A DNA stretch of 64,000 nt from Lineus longissimus. Its lineage: Eukaryota > Nemertea > Pilidiophora > Heteronemertea > Lineidae. A program made the position numbers and the translations under genes. Location: NCBI RefSeq assembly GCF_910592395.1, contig NC_088308.1, positions 17,189,501 through 17,253,500 on the forward strand. The letters run 5' to 3'. Position 1 is the first letter of the stretch; every line of letters starts with the position of its first letter. The notes under the pieces are model-generated. The model searched no databases. It worked only from the letters and a program-made list of their open reading frames with translations, and was not told the DNA's origin. This document shows, one piece after another, positions 57,401 through 64,000 of this stretch.

Positions 57401-60308
57401 AATGAATCATTGCCAAGATTTGCTCCTAAAAACGCTAGAAGGTTTTCGCCAGGATAGGACTTGCGGAGGGGAAAAAAATTGGGGCAGGGGCAATTATTCA
57501 ATATTGTATGTTTTTCAGATGGCTTGACACTTTCAACATGTTCAAGAGGATGAAATAAAGAAGAATCTGGGAGTTGGCTGGAGTTCACAAAAAAAGAATA
57601 AGCGAGGATATCGATGTACGATGGATAATAAAAGCAATGTTTAAAAAGCAATTGCGATAATCTAAAAGCTTGTATAAGGAAGCGACTACAAATTTAGATG
57701 AAAAATCCACTGGATTCACAACATCGATTTTACCTGTTGAAGATTTTGAGGTTGTAGCGGTTGAAAGTAAAGGTCTACTTGTGGAACTCCTGATTATAGA
57801 CGTAATACTGATTGGCTTGCGCGTGCTAGCAGTCGTTGGCAAGATATGAGTTGGCTCTTTTGTGGAATTGGATGTTATATTTGGCTTAACTGGTCCTATA
57901 GGAGGGGATGTCACTGGACTGACTGGAAGATGTAAAGGCCAACATGCTATAGAAATATGGAAGCATTAGTCGCACAATGATTAAAACATGAAATTAATAA
58001 AGACAGTAAATGAGTGATGTTAGTGAGTTCGATAGGAATCCGTAGTATCCTCTGTTACTCTTGCCACTGGATAGAAGAGTAAATGCCACACCGGAAGCTA
58101 TTGGACCCCAGGCCTTCCGTTTCTCAATCCAAAAGATTGCCATCAAAGCTGACAATAACTTACAAAGCAACAAGATAACTGCACACAAACTGCTGACTGT
58201 CTTAGCGAGGGTTAAAACATTGACTCTGCTAATGTATACTGTGGACTCTTGAACAGCTTACCAGCGCAGATGACACAATTTTCAAAGCTTTCAGTTCAAC
58301 AGATTTTACACAGTCACTGAAGTGAAAGACTAAATACTGAGTTCACTTCCTGAAACTCGCCCTACCAACCCACTCTGTAGCTTACATTACACCACCAATC
58401 TACAGACAATAACAATCATCATCATCCCCAGCATCTTCTTCAATCTAATACAGGACAAAACCATCCCATTCTCGACGAAGCCCTACTTTCCCCGCAGACA
58501 ACCCCGCGCTATGCATTCGACAGTAGTGACGCGGATATTGAAAATGGTCAATTGATTACATTATTTTTATCAGTATAGCCTATTAGTGTGAAATACCAAG
58601 GGTTAGCCCGGCTTGTGGATCCAGAACATCAGTGTCAACGCTAACAATAGCTCAGGGACTCATAAACTCAAGTCTTATGTTGTTACACTAAGGCGATGAG
58701 ATGACTGCAGCAGGCTCGAGGCCATGAAACGCTTTGCTCAGGATCAACACAGGAAAAGTCCGCAGGGTGGTTGTAGTAATTTACATCAACTAGCTCAGAA
58801 TGCTGTGATTTTTCATCAAATAGAACAATGCTTTAGACATTCTGTGGGGACACAATCCCTCTTTTTGACAGAGAAAACAACAACAACCTCGAGAATTGAT
58901 GACCGTTAAAGAAGACCCAGGTTGTCTTATCCCCATCCCAGTGCACTGGACTCTTCACTCAAATTGTGGTACCATCATTCCGGGCACTCTTTCAGGGGGT
59001 GGCAATCAAAAAACGTTAACAGAAATAAGAAGTCAGATTTGCTCATGGAATACACTCTCAATAGGACACAGTGATGTGGGCAAACTTTATTTAGGTAAAT
59101 TAACCCCGGACACAAAGCGACAACAATTTGACACACAACATCGACCACATTACCTGTGGTTGTTTTTTTTTTATATGGCCTACGTGTCTTTCCTGATGTA
59201 CCAAAAGGTGTAACTGTAAAGAAGCATGCAGTCAGGGTTAGAAAAGAAGAGACGGAGACAAACACAGAATGGGGTAATTGTAGCCCCGGTTTATTAGTAG
59301 CCCGTGCATTGTTTGATGCATGGGGATATCAATCAACACATAGGGTACAATGGGGTAATTGTAGCCCCAGTTTATTTGTAGCCCGTGCATTGTTTGATGC
59401 ATTGGGTTATCAATCAATATCATAGGCAGGGGCTACAGTTAAACCGGGGCTACAATTACCCCATTCTACCTTATATGGGCCGTTTACACACGCAGCCAAA
59501 AAGTGCCCATTTACAAAACCCGCCTAATGTGGTCTAATGGAGATGCAAATGAGAAAAGAAGCTCTCCAGGTGGTTTTGTAAGGAAAGTGCCTTTCAGTCC
59601 ACGTAAGACCTGATTGTGGGTTAGTTCGCATTTAGACAACCAAAATCGATCTGATCTTAACTGGCCTTTTTCAGTGTGTGTAAATGGCCCTTATACCCAG
59701 TGATGTAATGTGTTAGAATGAAACACACAGATCTCACGCACATGGGCTGTTTTGGAAATGAACGGTTTTGTTGCAAAACACGATAAATGCCAAATCACGG
59801 TTCAAAATCTAGATTTGGGCTCCACAAACTTCATGTGAGTGACTAAGCCATTTTAAAACCTTGGGGGTCAAGATGTAAAGCAGATTGTGCAGGGATTTAT
59901 AGCATTTTGCAACCAAACTCTCCTGGTACAAGAAGATCATTCAATAGTGACGATGGGACAAACGTACTCTCTTGAAAACAAACCATAAGGGAATACTACT
60001 ATAAACTTGTTTATTTTTGCAGATTTTGCAATTAACCATGATTGGCGAAATAAAAAACGCAAAGAACTTTACAACCAACTAAATAAAAGTCGTGAAAATT
60101 GGTATTTTTAGAAATTTTCGCAAATTGCAAAAATAAATAAGTTCCAAAATTTTGCCGTTTACAGTAGGTAGTGAATAGAAGAGAAGGCTACACTCGGTAT
60201 GCATGATTTTGAGCAAACCTGGTGTAGATTTCTTTTTCGAGTTTTTCTTCTTCTTTTTCTTCTTGTTCTTCTTGCGCTTCTTCAGTTTTGAACCCTTAGG
60301 CAAGGGTG
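35576..60308 (-). CDS. NRG: Neuregulin-like transmembrane EGF ligand (5' end not found)
   Basis: Supported exons in transcript order: 60219-60308, 57734-57946, 56185-56280, 53586-53700, then 48213-48310 or 46039-46109, 38396-38498, 37178-37325, 35576-36448 (TGA at 35578-35576). A candidate at 42313-42491 is extra. All phases join. Layout: Lys-rich and Thr/Ser/Pro-rich ectodomain, one EGF domain split across two exons, short stalk, transmembrane helix, dibasic stop-transfer, and an intracellular domain of about 340 residues. The EGF-to-membrane stretch with AEHQHQDRVITILG, the helix, AYCK, then KALHERQELKRR, resembles vertebrate neuregulins position by position. Family members are shed by metalloproteases and activate ErbB receptors. 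Signal peptide and any Ig domain were not found and may lie beyond 64000. An AATAAA on this strand at 35363-35358 may end the transcript. The vertebrate-style symbol is by family, not proven orthology. Confidence 0.88.
36766..36842 (-). pseudogene. Partial copy of the neuregulin-like last exon in its own upstream intron
   Basis: 77 bp match exon positions 35820-35899 at about 90% identity. The frame is still open and reads EDSSISGAKPECKELLDRKR against EDTSSSGGAKPECEELLDRK in the exon. An AG stands just before it and a possible GTAGAC donor just after, but those sites give phase 1 entry and exit, which does not fit between a phase 0 donor and phase 0 acceptor. Probably a non-functional segmental duplication. 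Confidence 0.75.
36942..37163. mobile_element. TTAA-flanked MITE, copy 3, beside a splice donor
   Basis: TTAA at 36942-36945 and 37160-37163; ends AGGGACAATATAGGCAGC and inverse of CTATAGTCCCCCT. It is the inverted counterpart of 30960-31185. Only 8 nt separate it from the donor hexamer (37177-37172) of the 37178-37325 exon. Confidence 0.85.
37178..37325 (-). CDS. Neuregulin-like gene: juxtamembrane cytoplasmic exon
   Basis: 148 nt, phase 2 in and phase 0 out (donor GTAAGC). Completes AYCKAR and continues KRRKALHERQELKRRITESL, then a Gly/Lys/Ser-rich stretch ending TMMRSNS. The basic run after the membrane followed by (K)ALHERQ corresponds to the conserved cytosolic juxtamembrane segment of neuregulins. 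Confidence 0.93.
38347..38369. repeat. Poly-G tract (11 G, T, 11 G) close to the transmembrane exon donor
   Basis: Lies 27-49 nt inside the intron after the transmembrane exon. On the transcribed (minus) strand it is a C-run; the plus strand could form a G-quadruplex. Could also be a site of assembly error. Confidence 0.8.
38396..38498 (-). CDS. Neuregulin-like gene: transmembrane exon
   Basis: 103 nt, phase 1 in and phase 2 out; acceptor TGATTTCAG, donor GTGAGT. Encodes AEHQHQDR, then the hydrophobic segment VITILGIVIGLLVLIGIFIG (20 residues), then AYCKAR. Phase 1 entry matches the phase 1 exit of both alternative EGF exons. Confidence 0.95.
41371..41790. repeat. 25-bp minisatellite, about 16 units, in a neuregulin-like intron
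   Basis: Units ACATGAAAACCTTTAGAAAA then AGGTG or AGGTA, 25-26 bp, more diverged at the right end. The Phe/His-rich minus-strand ORFs here come from the repeat. Confidence 0.92.
42313..42491 (-). CDS. Candidate alternative neuregulin-like exon (stalk cassette or secreted terminus)
   Basis: After a good acceptor (pyrimidine tract, TTCTTGCAAG) an open frame entered in phase 1 reads NNEAVSGKLIKAPTNKGNES, then AYYKGFETGEEIIAGKSHFI, and ends EEWACP and TGA at 42315-42313. Phase 1 entry is what either alternative EGF exon would supply. A donor GTGAAG at 42401-42396 would instead give a 90-nt cassette (42402-42491) leaving in phase 1, directly compatible with the transmembrane exon. Read to the stop it would give a soluble ligand. 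There is no clear family resemblance beyond its position, and it could be an intronic chance ORF. Confidence 0.4.
46039..46109 (-). CDS. Neuregulin-like gene: alternative EGF C-terminal exon B
   Basis: 71 nt, phase 2 in and phase 1 out; acceptor TTGATCAG, donor GTATGT. Encodes CPPDFTGERCETKD followed by LFILLREIK: the fifth and sixth EGF cysteines, the conserved F-T-G-x-R-C core and a short hydrophobic-then-basic stalk. Upstream partner is 53586-53700; downstream partner is the transmembrane exon. Confidence 0.92.
48213..48310 (-). CDS. Neuregulin-like gene: alternative EGF C-terminal exon A
   Basis: 98 nt, phase 2 in and phase 1 out; acceptor TGTATTACAG, donor GTATGT. Encodes CPLQFSGDRCQDFDLRF, then a Pro/Lys-rich stalk (TPKQQPTPKTKPVL). 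Same cysteine pattern as exon B but a different loop and a longer stalk. Including both A and B would shift the frame. Confidence 0.9.
52046..52338. repeat. 148-bp tandem duplication in an intron
   Basis: Two copies offset by 148 bp, both with AACTTTCTCAGTTGA, TCGACC.GGTCAGCCACA and CTTTTCTCTCATCAA blocks, about 85% identical. No coding content recognised. Confidence 0.8.
53586..53700 (-). CDS. Neuregulin-like gene: EGF N-terminal exon
   Basis: 115 nt, phase 1 in and phase 2 out; acceptor CTCTTTGCAG, donor GTAAGA. Encodes EASQIAPTGHYYPCEKQTYC, then LNGGTCVYLPAFKAQFC and a split Arg. It supplies EGF cysteines 1-4, with the C-x-N-G-G-x-C signature. The first loop holds only five residues between cysteines 1 and 2. 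The exon is constitutive in this model. Confidence 0.94.
56185..56280 (-). CDS. Neuregulin-like gene: Thr/Pro-rich stalk exon 2
   Basis: 96 nt, phase 1 in and 1 out; acceptor TTTCTGTTACAG, donor GTAAGA. Encodes ESILNGKETTSTTTTVQPIR then TTVAPPESVTD: a probable O-glycosylated spacer just before the EGF domain, comparable to the Ser/Thr-rich spacer of vertebrate neuregulins. Confidence 0.82.
57734..57946 (-). CDS. Neuregulin-like gene: Thr/Ser/Pro-rich stalk exon 1
   Basis: 213 nt, phase 1 in and 1 out; acceptor CCATATTTCTATAG, donor GTAAAA. Encodes CWPLHLPVSPVTSPPIGPVK, then a Ser/Thr/Pro-rich run ending SKSSTG. Mucin-like composition; contains an NxT/S sequon (NITS). A single cysteine near its start is unpaired within the exon. 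Confidence 0.72.
59268..59466. mobile_element. 199-bp inverted-repeat element with an internal 80-bp duplication
   Basis: GAATGGGGTAATTGTAGCCC at the left end is inverted at the right end (…GGGGCTACAATTACCCCATTC). The left arm is duplicated in tandem (offset 80 bp, second copy from 59349). No ORF; it lies in a neuregulin-like intron. Confidence 0.72.
60219..60308 (-). CDS. Neuregulin-like gene: candidate lysine-rich exon
   Basis: 90 nt, phase 1 in and 1 out; acceptor GTACACCTCCAG, donor GTTTGC. Encodes APLPKGSKLKKRKKNKKKKK then KKNSKKKSTP: 18 lysines among about 30 residues. The phase fits the next exon. Vertebrate type I NRG1 also has a Lys-rich N-terminal stretch, but similarity of such sequence proves little. 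It might bind heparan sulfate. Low complexity weakens the call. Confidence 0.5.
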
Positions 60309-60711
60309 CTGGAGGTGTACACAATTACGGATGAAACAGAAGCTAATCAATGTGATGGAATGGTCAAAATGACACATCAATCTATGTCTTACAATATCAA
60401 TATAAAGCCAGTTACCCAGAGGGAACCTCAACCACAAACCTGAAATATAAACTTTCTCCCAGATATCTCCAAAAGTTGTTAGTATGGATCAGTTGAAAAA
60501 TAATGTAACAAAAAAGTGCTTAGAAATATGACATGGATGTTATGATGTCTAGATCAGATGAGGTTCTGTCAATGACAGAAGATACACTGAGAGACGTCGC
60601 CAGCCCGAGGCAAATGATGCTGGATGATGAAACTTTTTGATGTCACTTTTTCGGCTTCAGAAAACATACCGAACTAAGCAAAATCTACAGTGAAAATGGT
60701 AAGAAACTAAC

Positions 60712-60831
60712 TTCTGTCAATACATGCTGGAGACTGAGAATATCCTCCCACGCTCTCACAGACACAGTGACAAGTATTATAGTGCTTATAGTCGGGTAGA
60801 AAAGTATCAAAGTTGTCAATAAAAGTTGTGA
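60712..60831 (-). CDS. Weak candidate Cys-containing exon upstream of the neuregulin-like exons
   Basis: An open stretch reads TTFIDNFDTFLPDYKHYNTC, then HCVCESVGGYSQSPACIDR. Sites at 60831 (acceptor GGGGAGAG) and after 60712 (donor GTTAGT) would give a 120-nt phase 1-1 exon like its neighbours. The acceptor has a poor pyrimidine tract. Four cysteines are present; no domain recognised. Confidence 0.28.
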
Positions 60832-63800
60832 CTCTCCCCTCCCAAATATTCACAGCAAACAGCCAAAAGCAATTAGGACATGCAGGGTGGAAAAAATCAC
60901 TTTTCCGTCGGTGAAGGGATTTGCCTATTCCAAGCTCCTACACATTCACCAAATGTCACAGCCACACAATTTAGGGTAAGGAACAACCACACATTCTATT
61001 CAGTATTCATCCTAAGATGTAAATCAACTACAGTAGAACCTCTCTATTAAGGACACCATCGGGGCTGACCAGTGCTGTCCTTCATAGAGAGGTGTCCTGG
61101 TTGAAAAGGTCAAATTGAATGGAAACAACCAATTTGGGACCAAAACTAGTGTCCCTAATAGAGAGGTTGTCCTTAATAGAGAGGTGTCCGCTAAGGGAGG
61201 TTCTACTGTATAGTTAACCAGACATTTCGGATTAGTAAAAACTGGGAAAACTTTTGATCCCCTCCCATGCGCAGAGACACATCTCAAATGGACGTAGGCT
61301 TTAGGAAGACAGCGCTACATTGTATATCAGACATTCTTTCAGTTCTAAATGGGAATGGACAGTTACATACAATCTTTACCAATCTTAGCCATTAATCAGA
61401 ATGGAGGCTCTGACCAAGTATGTTCGTTCGACCACTAGTTTAACAAATCCGTTAATGGTGAAATAATCTGAACGGTTAAAGCTAGCCAACCAACAATAAT
61501 CAATCAGAACTGTGACATGATATCCTAGCTACTTCTTCTTTTATTGCTCCCTGACATCCTCTAAGTGACCTAGTTGTCCAATTCCAACATTAAAGGGACA
61601 ATTTGGGCGTGGCATTTCCTAAAATGATGCCGTTTTTTGCCCTTTCGAATTTCCCCAAATCCCATTTCAATCACTGTTATTGTGGCCTGCACCAATGATG
61701 ACCACCGAAAAACCAGTGTGTTTTGCCGTATGCGATTATGATTGCAGTCACTTCGATAAAAATCTCTCTTTTGTGAGCCGCTTAACTGGTAAGCTTATAT
61801 AGATAACTGAATTATCCATATATATGGATAACTGAATTATCCATATATGGCACCAGAAGATACCATATGACAAACAGCTATAGACCTGGTGGCTAGCTCC
61901 ACACCCACACACCAAATCCTCAAGTGTACCATCACCATTCCATCTTCAGAATCTTAAGCATTCTAATCTGCATGCGGTGTCTAATGTCTTCTCATTAGGA
62001 AACATTCCTCATCCACGCCCACACAATGACATCTCAAGTACAGCCAAACCTTCAAGGAATTCCTATTGCTATCACTTAAACTACTTATTTGGTTAATTGG
62101 GATGGCGAAATGAACAGAAGATTTCCGACCATTTCCCACACGAAGGTCTGTTTTTGTGCACGCAGGAAGCTAATACAATGATAAATCAGCTGATTTTGCA
62201 GATTAAGCTAGAAGATCCAGTGATGATGAAGAAGAAGTACAAATTTGCAGCTACCTATCCAGTTCATCGTTGTCCTATCAGGAAACGATTTCAAGACACA
62301 TAGAAGACAAAATCAATGAAAATAGTCTTCGATGCATCGAAAACTTTCCATAAAACAAGACTTTTATATTATAAAGTTGGAGGCACTCAGGTCAAAAGTC
62401 CCCCACGCTCAAAACTGCAGTGACATGCATTGCCATGATTGCTTATTGCTGGTGGTCATTGCAGGTACCTCAGGTCAAGAATTGATGATCCGAAGACCTG
62501 TGATCCAAATCACAAACCCTGCGATAACCAGTTTTACAACAGAGAAATATTTTTGTCCCACAGAGCAGTGATTATAATCGCAGGAACATGTAGCAGCAAT
62601 TTAAATCTCTTGTTTGTGTATTGCTTGGACTAAGTACTGGAAAAGAGTCGAGAGTTCTTTTGATGGGCTCCATAATCAATACAGCCTTGTTATGTTGTAT
62701 TAAAGGTATCTGATTCCAGCAATGAAGCATGCCCAGAAAGAGATTAGCAACTGGCCGATACGCCTCGTCCCTATACTACTCTGAGGATGATGATCGGCCA
62801 AGGCAATGAACCAACTTGCCCGTGACTGAACCCCACCAGACCATACTGGAGATAATGACCCGGGTCAACATGGGCTTCTCCCTGCCAAGATCAATAGCCA
62901 ATGATTAAATACGCTGTTGGTTCACTATGAAATTGTCTTGCTGAATGATGCATAATATTGGTGAACAAGATTGAGTTAGGGTATGATGTTCATCTTCGTG
63001 CCGCAGGGGACGCCATTTGAAAACCAGGTTAGAAGACAAACCAAATGGCATGGAGTAGTACCAATATTTATAACTGAATATAGTATGGCATGGATGGGTT
63101 TGAGAATTTGACAGTTTGGGTGAATGTTTGCACCACTTTATGTGAAAATAGGTTGGGTGCATTAGAACTTCTGAAGTGTTGATAAAGCGTCGACATGGTC
63201 AAATGCATGATCAGGGGGTGCACAGTTTACCTTGACCGCTGCATCAGTTGGAATGACAACATATGACGACATGACAAAAATACAATGTAGGCCTAACTTA
63301 TTTTGTCAGTCAATGGTTGGTTTCCTCTAGTAATGAATGAGGCCAATGCGACCTGACAAGCAAGACAGCCTGGCTCATGACTTGATGCCACAAAGGATCA
63401 CACTCTTTATATCACTACAAATCTCAGCGGAAGACTGGAAAGACACATTCCCTATATAGGCCAAAAGTGACATGACTGATTCTGGGGATCGTGAGATCAG
63501 GCCAGTTGTTTTAACTGAGTGTTCTAGAAAACAGACACCACTATTTGATACAAATTCTGTTCCACAAGTCACCTACTGACGTGCTATTCATTGACTTTGA
63601 TGAAAAGAAAATCTTGAAGCAGTCTCCAGTTAGAGTGTTTTCGTCTTCTTGATGGATGGATAGACAGACCATCTGTGGCCGATCGGGATAAAAACAGAAG
63701 GGATTTTGGAAAGGACAACCGATAGCCTCGGGCAATATCGCAGTCCTTGAGCCAGAAAAATCCACAATACCCTCAACAAAGGGCTGAGTTAATCAACCTA

Positions 63801-64000
63801 GATTGTAGTAGGCAAAGGCTGGCTAACCATTTTGCAAGTTTACCAAGTACATTAATAGAAAGATAGCATGCCGAGTATCTTCCTTTTGTAGAAGGTAGGC
63901 CCCTATCCAAACACTGCATCTATGTTTCTATGCCTCTCTGACATGATGAGAAGCTGTGTGTATAAATACGGAGGTCATGAAATAAGACTTTTTCAACAAA
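60832..64000. other. Upstream region/5' introns of the neuregulin-like gene, nothing firm
   Basis: Apart from the MITE at 61031-61208, no exon with acceptable splice sites and protein resemblance was found. A signal-peptide exon was looked for on the minus strand and not seen. Confidence 0.5.
61031..61208 (+). mobile_element. Tigger/pogo-like MITE, copy 6
   Basis: 178-bp member with CAGTAGAACC and GGTTCTACTG ends and TA duplications at 61029-61030 and 61209-61210. Confidence 0.8.

Noticed and set aside
62466-62550. Plus-strand Cys-containing stretch after a good acceptor (KTCDPNHKPCDNQFYN)
   Set aside because: No downstream donor or second exon on the plus strand, and a competing frame is equally open; taken as chance.
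63541-63790. Minus-strand open stretch with several cysteines (GCPFQNPFCFYPDRPQ)
   Set aside because: It could end at a GTGACT donor in phase 1, but entry would be phase 0 after a poor acceptor and no domain is visible; too weak to list as an exon.

Overview
The window is intron-rich animal nuclear DNA. Exon structure matches vertebrate genes closely: the IVD gene here has 12 coding exons, the number known for human IVD. The dispersed inverted-repeat elements and a large satellite block look like an invertebrate (lophotrochozoan or early-branching deuterostome) genome. The species cannot be fixed from the sequence. All gene calls come from reading translated exons, splice sites and reading-frame phase by eye; no database search was possible.

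Three protein-coding genes are supported. (1) Positions 1-1188, minus strand: the 5' end of a TECPR1-like gene (tectonin repeat plus start of the dysferlin domain), running off the left edge. (2) Positions 2215-9548, plus strand: a complete isovaleryl-CoA dehydrogenase gene, 428 codons, head-to-head with TECPR1. (3) About 35.4 to at least 60.3 kb, minus strand: a transmembrane neuregulin-like EGF-family ligand. It has low-complexity extracellular exons, a split EGF domain, a transmembrane exon and an intracellular domain of about 340 residues. Its first coding exon and signal peptide are not found and probably lie beyond the right edge.

Between IVD and the neuregulin gene, 11.8-26.9 kb is almost entirely tandem repeat. 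A 45-bp-unit array (about 12.2-14.1 kb) is followed by a 71-bp-unit satellite (about 14.5-26.3 kb) with higher-order duplications. Inverted copies of the left flanking sequence close the block at 26.48-26.87 kb. From 26.9 to 35.3 kb there is AT-rich DNA with no gene, only dispersed inverted-repeat elements and short minisatellites.

The most interesting biology is in the neuregulin-like gene. Two alternative exons (46.0 and 48.2 kb) encode the last two EGF cysteines, with identical entry and exit phases that make them mutually exclusive, as in the alpha/beta choice of vertebrate NRG1/NRG2. A further phase-compatible candidate exon at 42.3-42.5 kb could give a longer stalk or a secreted form. 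The protein ends in a PDZ-ligand-like tail. Decayed partial copies of one IVD exon and one neuregulin exon lie in the neighbouring introns. At least eight families of short non-autonomous inverted-repeat elements are present, several with clear target-site duplications.
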